From assembly GCA_002422045.1 (NCBI GenBank), contig DITG01000042.1:1-26382 (forward strand): a DNA stretch of 26,382 bases, given 5' to 3'. Shown piece after piece: positions 1 through 7,455 of this stretch. Numbering within the stretch: the first letter of the stretch is position 1; every line of letters starts with the position of its first letter. This DNA is from Acholeplasmataceae bacterium UBA6190. Lineage in GTDB: Bacteria > Bacillota_I > Bacilli_A > Acholeplasmatales > Acholeplasmataceae. The position numbers and the translations under genes were made by a program. The notes under the pieces are model-generated. The model saw only the letters and a list, made by a program, of their open reading frames with translations. It was not told the DNA's origin and did not search any database.

Positions 1-300
1 CTGGTCAACATGACCATCATCATGATCGGATTTTTCGCATCATCGGTATTCAATGATGCCAAATACGCATTAGGCATCGGTTCAGGCATCCCGATTGTCT
101 TCTTATTGATGAAGATGTTGGGCAGTGTCTCAAGTGAAGGGCAGATCATTGCAGATCTTTCGCTTTATGGATTATACGATCCAGTTTCGCTTGTCAGCAA
201 TCCAGAGCTGATGTGGTATCATGGTGTATATATCAGCATCATTATTGTTTTGTTATTCGGAAGTGTGCTCATCTTCAAAAAGAAGCAATTGCCGATTTAG
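1..300 (+). CDS. ABC-2 type transporter permease, C-terminal part (5' end outside window)
   Basis: The reading frame is open from base 1, so the ATG at 10 is an internal codon and the gene begins upstream. About 100 residues remain. They contain two hydrophobic segments, one near the start (IIMIGFFASSVF followed by the KYALGIGSGIPIVFLLMKML stretch) and one near the end (YISIIIVLLFGSVLIF). The protein ends in FKKKQLPI. This layout and the positively charged FxKKxLPx tail are typical of ABC-2 family permeases of Bacillota, which usually work with a separate ATPase encoded just upstream. The substrate cannot be told from this fragment. The next gene starts 47 bases downstream. Confidence 0.65.
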   Translation: MVNMTIIMIGFFASSVFNDAKYALGIGSGIPIVFLLMKMLGSVSSEGQIIADLSLYGLYDPVSLVSNPELMWYHGVYISIIIVLLFGSVLIFKKKQLPI

Positions 301-347
301 CTCGGCCTATCCATACAGTCCATCACATATCGATACAGGGAGCATTT

Positions 348-800
348 ATGAACATCAAAGAATTGATTCATTTGGATTTGATCAACCTCGAATTGAAATC
401 AACAACTAAAGATGAAGTTATCCATGAATTGGCTGGTATGCTGGCCAAAGAGAACCATTTGTTTCATCTCGAAGGATTCATTGAAGATATTTATGCAAGA
501 GAAGCCATCTGTTCAACGGGCATCGGCTATCAGATTGCGATTCCCCACGCCAAATCAGTTCATGTCAGAGTGCCATCGGTTGTTTTTGGCAGAAAAGATG
601 ATGGGATCATCTATGATTCCATGGATGGCGACATTTCAAAACTTTTCTTCATGATTGCGATGCCTGAAGAAGGCATCAACAGTCATTTGAGGGTACTTGC
701 CATGCTTTCCAGACGATTGATGCATGAAGATTTCAGAGACGCACTCAAGGAAGCCAAGACAAAAGCAGAAGTGCTTGAACTGATTTATACGATGAATTGA
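348..800 (+). CDS. PTS EIIA protein, fructose/mannitol (PtsN-like) type, stand-alone
   Basis: This 150-residue single-domain protein matches the usual length of a fructose-family EIIA domain. EIIA accepts a phosphoryl group from HPr on a histidine and passes it to an EIIB domain, or acts as a regulator when no partner exists. The active-site region is visible at about residues 60-75 (TGIGYQIAIPHAKS), with His in the I-P-H-A/G motif. The C-terminal helical part (HLRVLAMLSRRL) is also typical. The ATG at 348 was chosen because AGGGAG lies just upstream and the domain starts there; the frame stays open further upstream without homologous sequence. No EIIB or EIIC is nearby and a terminator follows at once, so the partner is elsewhere or the role is regulatory. 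Confidence 0.85.
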   Translation: MNIKELIHLDLINLELKSTTKDEVIHELAGMLAKENHLFHLEGFIEDIYAREAICSTGIGYQIAIPHAKSVHVRVPSVVFGRKDDGIIYDSMDGDISKLFFMIAMPEEGINSHLRVLAMLSRRLMHEDFRDALKEAKTKAEVLELIYTMN

Positions 801-816
801 ATCCTCAAGCTCAAGA

Positions 817-838
817 CCTGACGAAAGTCAGGTTTTTT
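817..838 (+). terminator. Rho-independent terminator after the EIIA gene
   Basis: A six-base-pair stem (CCTGAC / GTCAGG) closed by a GAAA tetraloop is followed directly by six T residues. It begins 16 bases after the stop codon and separates this unit from the riboswitch-controlled permease. Confidence 0.9.
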
Positions 839-897
839 GATCTTTAAGGAGGATTGCAAAGCAATACGTTTTCATGCGTTTTTACGCAAGTAGACCT

Positions 898-926
898 TTA
901 CAATCCATTCGGGCATTTGCTATAAT
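898..926 (+). promoter_or_regulatory. Promoter of the riboswitch-permease unit
   Basis: A perfect -10 box TATAAT lies at 921-926, preceded by TGC (extended -10). A -35-like TTACAA lies at 898-903 with 17 bases between. The predicted start near 932-934 puts the whole aptamer (944-1010) in the transcript. Confidence 0.75.
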
Positions 927-943
927 GGGAGAGTATTCAATGT

Positions 944-1010
944 ATCGTATAATCGACCTGATGTGGAGGTCAAGTTTCTACCGCGATTCCGTAAAATTCG
1001 CGACTACGAT
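944..1010 (+). ncRNA. Purine riboswitch aptamer, guanine/hypoxanthine type
   Basis: The aptamer has P1 (ATCGTA 944-949 with TACGAT 1005-1010), P2 (GACCT 955-959 with AGGTC 967-971), the J2/3 core AAGTTTCTACC (972-982), and P3 enclosing the conserved loop CCGTAAA (989-995). The loops of P2 and P3 are seven bases long, as required for their tertiary contact. The specificity base is C at 1004 (C74 in the xpt numbering), so the ligand should be guanine or hypoxanthine; an adenine switch would have U. The U at J2/3 position 51 is kept, which argues against the 2'-deoxyguanosine type. It sits in front of a purine permease, the expected target. Confidence 0.95.
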
Positions 1011-1045
1011 ATGAGAACAACTTTTTTGTTTGTTTTCATATGTAG

Positions 1046-1077
1046 AAACCACAATCTAGCAGACGTGGTTTTTTTAT
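1046..1077 (+). terminator. Expression-platform terminator of the purine riboswitch
   Basis: AAACCAC (1046-1052) pairs with GTGGTTT (1065-1071), followed by a T-rich run. Its left arm overlaps GTAGAAAC (1042-1049), which is exactly complementary to GTTTCTAC (974-981) in the aptamer core. Ligand binding should lock the core and allow this terminator to form, giving an OFF switch. Confidence 0.85.
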
Positions 1078-1127
1078 TTTTGAAAAATACATGTGAATAC
1101 AAAAAAAACAAAAAGGAGAAAGAAAAA

Positions 1128-2552
1128 GTGGAAAGAATTAAAAAGTTTTTCAAGATTGAAGAAAGAGGCAGCAGTATTGGTCTAGAACTGCTGGGCGGTC
1201 TTGTGACCTTCCTCGCCATGGTTTACATTTTGCCCGTGAATGCTGGCATGCTCAGCCAAACTGGCATGAGCTTCGGTGGTGTCTTCGCAGCCACTGCAAT
1301 CGCAGCAGCGTTTGCAACCATCTTGATGGGAATCATTGGTAAGGTTCCGGTCGCTCTGGCTTCCGGTATGGGAGTGAACGCGTTCTTCACCTTCACCGTT
1401 GTCTTCGGACTTGGTTTTACTTGGCAAGAAGCACTTGCAGCTGTTTTGATTTCAGGGATTCTCTTTGTGATCATTTCACTCACAGGCTTAAGAGAAATCG
1501 TCATCAACGCCATTCCAAAGAGCTTGAAGCTCGCCATTGGCGCTGGTATCGGATTCTTCATTGCCTTCATCGGTTTGAAGAATGCAGGTATTGTCATTGC
1601 TGACCCTGCTACATTCGTTCGCCTCGGGAACTTTGCACACCCAACAGTATTGCTAGGACTGTTTGGTATCATCTTGATTCTCGTACTCTTCGCATTGAAT
1701 AAGAAGATTTCTCGTTTTGCAATCATCATCTCTATCCTTGGTACCGGTATTCTTGGCGGTCTCCTTGGCCTCATTTTCCCAGGTTTAACTGCATTCATGC
1801 CATCGTTTTCTGGCGCAGCAGTTGGCGGTGTTTCTGACATCGGCTTACTCTTCGGACAAGCTTTCGGCGCAATCCCATCTTTACTCTCCAATCCTATGGC
1901 GTACGCAGTTATCTTCACATTCCTCTTCATTGACTTCTTTGATACAGCGGGTACGCTTGTAGCAGTCGGTCACGAAGCTGGTTTACTGGATAACGAAGGC
2001 AAACTGGTTGGCGGTAACCAAGCACTCATCGTAGATGCTGTCGGTACTGTCGCGGGCGCTATCTTAGGTACATCAACCGTTACTTCCTATATCGAATCCA
2101 CTACAGGTATCAAGTCTGGTGCTAGAACCGGTCTTGCTTCTGTGACAACAGGTGTCTTGTTCCTACTTGCCCTGCTCATTTATCCTCTGTTTGGTATCGT
2201 TGGCGGTATTGATAGCGGATATACCGATGTCTTTGGAGCTGCAATCTTCTATTCACCAGCAACTGCAATGGCACTCGTTTTTGTCGGTGTCCTGATGGTT
2301 CGTCCTTTGAAAGATATCGAATGGAATGACCCCATCATCTCCGCATCTTCATTCATCACGATTGTCATGATGATTCTATCCTTCTCCATTTCTGAAGGTA
2401 TCGCATTCGGTTTCATCAGCTATGCAGCGATGACTGCTTTCTCCAAGAAGAGAAAAGAAACCAGCGTTGTGGTTTACATCTTGGGCGCGTTATTCTTGAT
2501 CAACTTGATCATTTACTATAACGGCATTTATTCTTACCCATTCTGGCCATAA
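1128..2552 (+). CDS. AzgA-type NCS2 hypoxanthine/guanine permease
   Basis: This 474-residue, highly hydrophobic membrane protein of the AzgA branch of nucleobase permeases takes up hypoxanthine and/or guanine by proton symport. Family marks include the opening FKIEERGSSIGLELLGGLVTF and TFLAMVYILPVN, the segment GMGVNAFFTFTVV at about residues 80-95, and FLFIDFFDTAGTLVAVG in the middle, followed by VGTVAGAILGTSTVTSYIES. The start is the GTG at 1128, with AAAGGAG eight to ten bases before it. The open frame reaches back to 963, but that part encodes riboswitch and terminator sequence. Expression should fall when guanine or hypoxanthine is plentiful. Related Bacillus genes are named pbuG or pbuO; I cannot choose between them. 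Confidence 0.93.
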   Translation: MERIKKFFKIEERGSSIGLELLGGLVTFLAMVYILPVNAGMLSQTGMSFGGVFAATAIAAAFATILMGIIGKVPVALASGMGVNAFFTFTVVFGLGFTWQEALAAVLISGILFVIISLTGLREIVINAIPKSLKLAIGAGIGFFIAFIGLKNAGIVIADPATFVRLGNFAHPTVLLGLFGIILILVLFALNKKISRFAIIISILGTGILGGLLGLIFPGLTAFMPSFSGAAVGGVSDIGLLFGQAFGAIPSLLSNPMAYAVIFTFLFIDFFDTAGTLVAVGHEAGLLDNEGKLVGGNQALIVDAVGTVAGAILGTSTVTSYIESTTGIKSGARTGLASVTTGVLFLLALLIYPLFGIVGGIDSGYTDVFGAAIFYSPATAMALVFVGVLMVRPLKDIEWNDPIISASSFITIVMMILSFSISEGIAFGFISYAAMTAFSKKRKETSVVVYILGALFLINLIIYYNGIYSYPFWP

Positions 2553-2580
2553 TCATTTAAATCCATTTCGCTTTTTAGTC

Positions 2581-2614
2581 AAGACGGTGATCCTTTGGGA
2601 TTCCCGTCTTTTTT
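2581..2614 (+). terminator. Rho-independent terminator after the purine permease
   Basis: AAGACGG (2581-2587) pairs with CCGTCTT (2604-2610). An inner GATCC/GGATT-like part adds further pairing, and a run of T residues follows. Confidence 0.88.
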
Positions 2615-2713
2615 GATGCCATGGTATTCATCAGCCCAAACCTGATCAAAATGATCAATAATGAAGCCTTATGATTGCGTATTGTATCGAAACATCAGAA
2701 AATTACGCACAAT

Positions 2714-2743
2714 TTGACATCATCTATGTGAACTTTTTAAAAT
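2714..2743 (+). promoter_or_regulatory. Likely main promoter of the sulfoquinovose operon
   Basis: A perfect TTGACA lies at 2714-2719 and TAAAAT (five of six matches) at 2738-2743, with 18 bases between. Transcription would start near 2750, giving a leader of about 215 bases before the first gene. A second, weaker candidate is TTGTTA (2799-2804) with TAAGAT (2822-2827) at 17-base spacing. The two could also be used together. Confidence 0.65.
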
Positions 2744-2778
2744 GCATATGAAAATTAAAAAAAAGTATATATATGCGT
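2742..2778 (+). promoter_or_regulatory. Inverted repeat overlapping the promoter, possible operator
   Basis: ATGCATAT (2742-2749) is mirrored by ATATGCGT (2771-2778), with seven of eight positions complementary across an A-rich spacer. It covers the end of the -10 box and the predicted transcription start, a typical place for a repressor. The two GntR-type regulators at the end of the cluster are the natural candidates to bind it. No binding data support this. Confidence 0.35.
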
Positions 2779-2841
2779 ATAAAAATATCAAAAAGTGGTT
2801 GTTAATTCGATTTGATGATGGTAAGATAGAGGTAAATTATC

Positions 2842-2895
2842 ATGCATGGCGACAAAGTTAATCTAAAAAAGAGACGAGAGCGAAAAAACCAATGA
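2842..2895 (+). CDS. Possible 17-residue leader peptide
   Basis: A short open frame begins ATG CAT GGC and ends TGA. It has an AGAGGT ribosome site at 2828-2833, eight bases before the start. The peptide, MHGDKVNLKKRRERKNQ, is very basic (four Lys and four Arg, with KKRRERK in the centre). It lies in the leader between the operon promoter and the first gene. I recognise no family. It could be a translated regulatory leader, a small protein or chance. The good ribosome site is the main support. Confidence 0.25.
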   Translation: MHGDKVNLKKRRERKNQ

Positions 2896-2946
2896 CATTT
2901 TCACTTCTATTTCTTTTGCCTAAATCACATTTTTTTTGACGAATGA

Positions 2947-2960
2947 GGAAAGCGCTTACA
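2947..2960 (+). promoter_or_regulatory. cre-like catabolite control site
   Basis: GGAAAGCGCTTACA matches the catabolite-responsive element consensus TGWAAGCGNTWNCA at 13 of 14 positions. It lies four bases before the start codon of the first operon gene, far downstream of the promoter, where bound CcpA could block elongation. A LacI-family operator has the same central CG design, so another LacI-type regulator is possible. Confidence 0.55.
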
Positions 2961-2964
2961 CCCT

Positions 2965-3639
2965 ATGAACCTAAAACAACTCCAAACCTTGAATCCAACA
3001 ATTGACATTCATGAGATCACTGACTCATCATTTTCAGCCTATGGTAGCATCATTTCAGATATTCATTTTTCAAGTTACTTCGACTATTTAGAAAAACACA
3101 CAGAAGTACCTGCAACCATGAATCAATACATTGCGCATGATCCCCTCTTATGGGAATCATGTCACGATCATCTGAAACTGGATGCTATCTTTGGAACTAC
3201 TCCATTACAGTTTGGATACGTCAATGGCAACAACTCACACTTGAATGCACTGGAATATCATCCGTCCTATGAAATCAATCTTGCACTGTCGCCTTTGGTG
3301 CTCATGCTCGGTTTGACCAAAGACATCAAAGACAAACACTATGAAGTCAAACATCTCAAAGCATTCTATATCCCAGCCCATACCACAGTCATCCTCAACC
3401 CGACAACACTCCATTTCTCACCCTGTAAAGTCAGTGATGATGGATTCAAGTGTGGTGTCATTCTACCTTATGGAACCAATATGGCATTTGTTACAGATGA
3501 AGAAAAAAAAGCGAGTCCGGATCCCTTACTCTTCAAAACGAACAAATGCATCATTGCTCATCCCGACAATACAAATCTCGTCAATCTTGGCGCATATCCA
3601 GGATTGATTGGCGATAATCTGATGATTCAATACAAGTGA
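2965..3639 (+). CDS. DUF4867 family protein, probably cupin-like; function unknown
   Basis: This 224-residue soluble protein has the hallmarks I associate with DUF4867: FGYVNGNNSHLNALEYHPS at about residues 90-108, VLMLGLTKDIKD, and FYIPAHTTVILNPTTLHFSPC at about residues 135-155. The EYH...E and TLHFSP blocks look like the metal-binding strands of a cupin. Family members commonly sit in sugar-catabolism clusters, but no activity is established to my knowledge. As first gene of the operon, seven bases ahead of the SQ glycosidase, it could act on SQ itself, for example as a mutarotase or isomerase helper; that is inference. The start codon is fixed by an in-frame TGA 21 bases upstream. The nearest ribosome-site-like GAGGA is unusually far away (about 15 bases). 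Confidence 0.75.
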   Translation: MNLKQLQTLNPTIDIHEITDSSFSAYGSIISDIHFSSYFDYLEKHTEVPATMNQYIAHDPLLWESCHDHLKLDAIFGTTPLQFGYVNGNNSHLNALEYHPSYEINLALSPLVLMLGLTKDIKDKHYEVKHLKAFYIPAHTTVILNPTTLHFSPCKVSDDGFKCGVILPYGTNMAFVTDEEKKASPDPLLFKTNKCIIAHPDNTNLVNLGAYPGLIGDNLMIQYK

Positions 3640-3646
3640 GAAGAAC

Positions 3647-5644
3647 ATGCTAAAGATTATTCAAGACTCTAATCAAATCACTGTCATCTTCAAAGACGAA
3701 ATTGTTTTGGTACATAGCGAACAAAACCCGTCATTTTATGTTGGAAAAGGCAAAGAAACGATTGAGAGTTATCGCGGAAATTTCAATATCGATGACTACA
3801 TCTTTGAGCGGATCCCTTTGAGACATGCCGTATGTCATGATCAAACCATCCTATTTTCCAATCAAGATATCGAACTCAAACTGACATTATCTGTAGAACA
3901 AGGTCGTTTGGTGGGTCAATTTCATCTCAACCAACCGATGAACCGGTTCTGGTTCCGGGTCTATGCGACAAAAGATGAGTCGGTTTACGGACTCGGAGAA
4001 CAAGCTTCATTCTTCAACATGAGAGGCCATTCGGTACCACTGTTCACCAGTGAATCCGGTGTCGGCAGAGACCCAAAGAGTCTCACCACCTTTTATGCAA
4101 ATAAAGTAGATAAGGCAGGGGGTAGTTTCTACACCACCTATTATCCGGAAACAAGCTTTGTCAGTAGCAGAAAGACTTATTTCCATTTGGATTCCTATGC
4201 TTACGCAATCTTTGATTTCAGACATCCTGATTTTCATGAATGTCTGACATGGGAGATTCCCAAAGGTTTCATCTTCATGAAGAAAGACCACTATGTAGAG
4301 TTGTTACCAGACATCACCGAGTATACAGGGAGACCTCCTCTACTCCCCGAATACTTGCTTGATGGCATGGTTTTGGGTGTGCAAGGTGGACTTGAACAAG
4401 TCCTAGCCTATCTCAAAAAAGCCCAAGATCACGGCATCAAGGTGAGCGGTTTATGGTGCCAGGATTGGGCAGGATACCGTTTCACAACATTTGGCAAACG
4501 ACTATACTGGAATTGGAAACTCAATGAGAACTTATATCCTTCCTTACCTGAAAAGATCAAGGAACTTGAAAAGGATCATGTTCACTTTCTATCGTATATA
4601 TGTCCGTTTTTATTGGAAAACGAATCGTTGTTTCTGGAAGCTGAACGACAAGGATTTCTTGTCCTCAATCAACAAGGTGAATCCTATAAGGAAGACTTTG
4701 GTGAGTTCTATTGCGGGATTGTTGATTTGACCAACCCACTCGCGTATGCATGGTATAAGGAAGTCATCAAAAACAATCTGATCAGACTCGGTATCAAAGG
4801 TTGGATGGCAGATTTCGGTGAATACTTGCCCATTGATTGCAAACTGCACAATGGTGTGGATGCAGTATTGATGCATAACGAATGGCCGGTGCTTTGGGCG
4901 AAATGTAATTATGAAGCCGTTAAGGAAACCAACAACCTCGGTAAAGTATTCTATTTCATGCGTGCAGGTGGTTTTGGTTCACAGCGTTACTCGACATCCA
5001 TTTGGGCTGGCGATCAAAGTGTGAACTGGGAAACCCATGATGGTATAGCATCCGTGATTCCTGCGGCATTATCCGTGGGTATCATTGGAAATCCTTACAC
5101 GCATAGTGATATCGGAGGTTATACCTCACTCCATGGCAATATCAGAACCAAAGAACTGTTTGACCGTTGGTGCGAAATGAATGTGTTCACATCCTACATG
5201 CGCACCCATGAAGGCAATCGTCCGAAAGACAATTTCCAGTTTTATAACGATGCCCATACGATGCACCACATGGGACGGATGACATCGGTGAGAGTGATGC
5301 TGAAACCCTACATCAAACATCTGTTTCATGAAGCATCCCTACTCGGTTTTCCAGTCCAAAGACCTCTATTCTTCCATTATGAAAACGATCAACAGGCTTA
5401 CCAACTGCAGTATCAGTATCTCTTTGGTAAAGATATGCTCATCAAACCTGTTGTCTTAGAACATCAGGAAAAAATGAGTGTTTATCTCCCGGAAGATACG
5501 TGGATTCATTTGTGGACTGGTGTTGAGTATCAAGGTGGAAAAGAAGTGACTGTGGATTGCCCTCTGGGTTATCCGCCAGTATTTTATACAAAGAAATCAT
5601 CATTTGCCTATCTATTTCAGAATATAACCAAGACATACGCCTAA
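3647..5644 (+). CDS. yihQ: Sulfoquinovosidase, GH31 family (YihQ-like)
   Basis: This 665-residue retaining alpha-glycosidase releases sulfoquinovose from its glycerol glycoside (EC 3.2.1.199). The sequence tracks E. coli YihQ closely through QDWAGYR, FGKRLYWNW, GWMADFGEYLP, LMHNEWPVLWAKCNYEA, WAGDQSVNW and HSDIGGYTS. The nucleophile is Asp389 (YihQ D405) and the acid/base is Asp456 (YihQ D472). The residues that contact the sulfonate in YihQ (Q288, R301, W304, Y508) correspond to Gln272, Arg285, Trp288 and Tyr492, all at an offset of 16. The KRxxW pair separates SQases from ordinary alpha-glucosidases and xylosidases of GH31. There is no signal peptide, so the enzyme is cytoplasmic and the glycoside must be imported. 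GAGAAG precedes the ATG. Confidence 0.93.
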   Translation: MLKIIQDSNQITVIFKDEIVLVHSEQNPSFYVGKGKETIESYRGNFNIDDYIFERIPLRHAVCHDQTILFSNQDIELKLTLSVEQGRLVGQFHLNQPMNRFWFRVYATKDESVYGLGEQASFFNMRGHSVPLFTSESGVGRDPKSLTTFYANKVDKAGGSFYTTYYPETSFVSSRKTYFHLDSYAYAIFDFRHPDFHECLTWEIPKGFIFMKKDHYVELLPDITEYTGRPPLLPEYLLDGMVLGVQGGLEQVLAYLKKAQDHGIKVSGLWCQDWAGYRFTTFGKRLYWNWKLNENLYPSLPEKIKELEKDHVHFLSYICPFLLENESLFLEAERQGFLVLNQQGESYKEDFGEFYCGIVDLTNPLAYAWYKEVIKNNLIRLGIKGWMADFGEYLPIDCKLHNGVDAVLMHNEWPVLWAKCNYEAVKETNNLGKVFYFMRAGGFGSQRYSTSIWAGDQSVNWETHDGIASVIPAALSVGIIGNPYTHSDIGGYTSLHGNIRTKELFDRWCEMNVFTSYMRTHEGNRPKDNFQFYNDAHTMHHMGRMTSVRVMLKPYIKHLFHEASLLGFPVQRPLFFHYENDQQAYQLQYQYLFGKDMLIKPVVLEHQEKMSVYLPEDTWIHLWTGVEYQGGKEVTVDCPLGYPPVFYTKKSSFAYLFQNITKTYA

Positions 5645-5653
5645 GGAGTCTGA

Positions 5654-6592
5654 ATGACGACAAAAGAACAAACATACCGCAACTACAGGTTGAAACAGAA
5701 GGTCATACCCTACATATTCCTAGCTCCTAATCTACTGATCTTTTCTGTTTTCATCATCTTACCTGCAATCATCGGTATTCTCTATTCATTTACGGATCGG
5801 ACACTCTTTACGTTCGGATCCGCCAATTTCATCGGATTTGAAAATTATGCCAGAGTCTTCAAAGATGCGTTTTTCATCAAAGCACTGAAAAATACCATTG
5901 GGTTGGTTGCTGTGACGGTTCCACTGATGTTTGCGATTGCACTGGCACTGGCAACATTGCTCAAGCAACCCATCAAGCTCATTGGTTTCTACCGTGCGGT
6001 CTATTATTGGCCAGTCATGATATCTGCGATTGTCGTGGGGATCATCTGGCAGTGGATTTTGGCAGGCAATTACAGTCTGTTCAACACGACGTTATCTGCC
6101 ATTCATCAGTTTTCCTCTTCACTCGGTTTGGTATCTGGTCCCTTCACACCATCAGCAACCTTAAGCGATGGTAAGTTTGCATGGGTGTCCATTGTGTTTG
6201 CCATTCTCTGGTCGAGATCTGGTTATTACATGATCATTTTCCTGGCTGCCTTACTGAGCATTCCGGAAAGTCTTTATGAAGCAGCCGAAATGGATGGCGC
6301 AAGTCCTTTCCAACAGTTTCTTTATGTGACCATCCCAAGTTTGAAAGCAGCACGTGTGATGGTCATGATTCTCGTGACCATGGAAATCTTCAAGATTTAT
6401 CCGTTGGTAGTCACATTCACCGGTGGAGGACCCTTCAGAGCCACCGAATTCACAGTTCAGTACATCTATGAAATGGCATTCAGACATTATCAGGTCGGTC
6501 TTGCGAGTGCGATGTCTGTGATCATGCTTATCATTGTGACGTCATTTTCTGGTTTGATTTTCTTCACGTCAAAGCGGGGTGAAAATCAATGA
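5654..6592 (+). CDS. Sugar ABC transporter permease, MalF/UgpA type
   Basis: This 312-residue inner-membrane protein has about six membrane spans, beginning with YIFLAPNLLIFSVFIILPAI, the usual opening of the UgpA/MalF branch of carbohydrate permeases. The EAA loop that contacts the ATPase is at about residues 208-230 (EAAEMDGASPFQQFLYVTIP). AAGGAG stands at 5643-5648, six bases before the ATG, and the gene follows the SQ glycosidase after nine bases. It overlaps the next permease by four bases (ATGA), which implies coupled translation. With its neighbours it most likely imports SQ or SQ-glycerol. Specificity is inferred from context. Confidence 0.92.
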   Translation: MTTKEQTYRNYRLKQKVIPYIFLAPNLLIFSVFIILPAIIGILYSFTDRTLFTFGSANFIGFENYARVFKDAFFIKALKNTIGLVAVTVPLMFAIALALATLLKQPIKLIGFYRAVYYWPVMISAIVVGIIWQWILAGNYSLFNTTLSAIHQFSSSLGLVSGPFTPSATLSDGKFAWVSIVFAILWSRSGYYMIIFLAALLSIPESLYEAAEMDGASPFQQFLYVTIPSLKAARVMVMILVTMEIFKIYPLVVTFTGGGPFRATEFTVQYIYEMAFRHYQVGLASAMSVIMLIIVTSFSGLIFFTSKRGENQ

Positions 6593-7410
6593 GAAAGAAA
6601 AGAAAAGTCATCATTGCACAGATCATTTCAACGCTTGTTGTCTTCATTTTCTTGGTTCCGGTGCTCTACACCATCCTATCCTCATTCAAGGGTATGGCAG
6701 AACTCTTTTCAACGACACCGTCATTTTTTCCAAGACAGTGGACCATTGCCAATTACATCCATGTGCTTTCCACGGGCAGATATGGCAAATACATCTTAAA
6801 TTCTTTGATTGTTGCCACAACATCCACCGTGATCGCGATTGTCATCAACACGATGAGCGGTTATGCACTGGCTAAGTTTAAGTTCAAGGGTTCAACCGTC
6901 ATCATGATCGTCATCTTGTCGACCATCATGCTACCGCTTGAAATCTTCATGGCACCGATCTTTAAAATCATCACGTTCTTCGGTATGTATGATTCCTTGT
7001 GGGCCATCATCATCCCGCCAGCAGCAACCCCCACAGGTATCTTCTTGATGAGACAGTATTTGCTTACCATTCCAGATGATCTCATCTGTTCGGCGCGCAT
7101 TGATGGTGCATCCGAATGGAAGATATTCACCAAAATCATTTTACCGAATGCCAAACCCGCCATTGCAACACTTGCCATCTTCAGTTTCATGTGGCGCTGG
7201 AATGATTATATTTGGCCACTGATTGCGATCTACTCGCCAGAAAAATATACGTTGCAACTCGCGATTGCCAATCTAACGGGTGAGTTTGGGACCGATTACA
7301 CATCTGCACTGGCAATATCGGTATTTTCGATGATCCCGATGCTCATCATCTTCATCATCTTTCAGAAACAATTTGTTCAAGGTACTGTTGAATCAGGTAT
7401 GAAAGGATAA
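6589..7410 (+). CDS. Sugar ABC transporter permease, MalG/UgpE type
   Basis: This 273-residue second permease of the importer begins with a basic segment (MRKKRKV) and has about six spans. The EAA loop is SARIDGASEWKIFTKIILP at about residues 168-186, and the conserved FMWRWNDYIWPL block follows it. It pairs with the preceding permease as a heterodimer. It starts inside the stop codon of that gene and is followed after 45 bases by the binding protein gene. No ATP-binding subunit is encoded in this window, so a shared MsmK/UgpC-like ATPase is probably used. Confidence 0.92.
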   Translation: MRKKRKVIIAQIISTLVVFIFLVPVLYTILSSFKGMAELFSTTPSFFPRQWTIANYIHVLSTGRYGKYILNSLIVATTSTVIAIVINTMSGYALAKFKFKGSTVIMIVILSTIMLPLEIFMAPIFKIITFFGMYDSLWAIIIPPAATPTGIFLMRQYLLTIPDDLICSARIDGASEWKIFTKIILPNAKPAIATLAIFSFMWRWNDYIWPLIAIYSPEKYTLQLAIANLTGEFGTDYTSALAISVFSMIPMLIIFIIFQKQFVQGTVESGMKG

Positions 7411-7412
7411 TC

Positions 7413-7429
7413 ATCTGTCAGGAACAGAT
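7413..7429 (+). other. Small intergenic hairpin before the binding-protein gene
   Basis: ATCTGT (7413-7418) and ACAGAT (7424-7429) form a six-pair stem with loop CAGGA and no T-run. With the larger hairpin at 8685-8709 it brackets the binding-protein message and could help raise its stability over the neighbouring genes. Confidence 0.4.
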
Positions 7430-7455
7430 ATTATATAGAAAAAAAGGAGAAACAT

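Noticed and set aside
963..1127. Longer N-terminus for the purine permease (in-frame ATG at 963)
   Set aside because: That stretch is the riboswitch aptamer and terminator. The GTG at 1128 has a perfect ribosome site and starts the conserved protein.
1223..1930. 235-codon open frame on the minus strand inside the purine permease gene
   Set aside because: It is antisense to a clear AzgA gene, shows no family motif, and its composition (many Pro, Lys, Met) is what the reverse of a membrane-protein gene gives.
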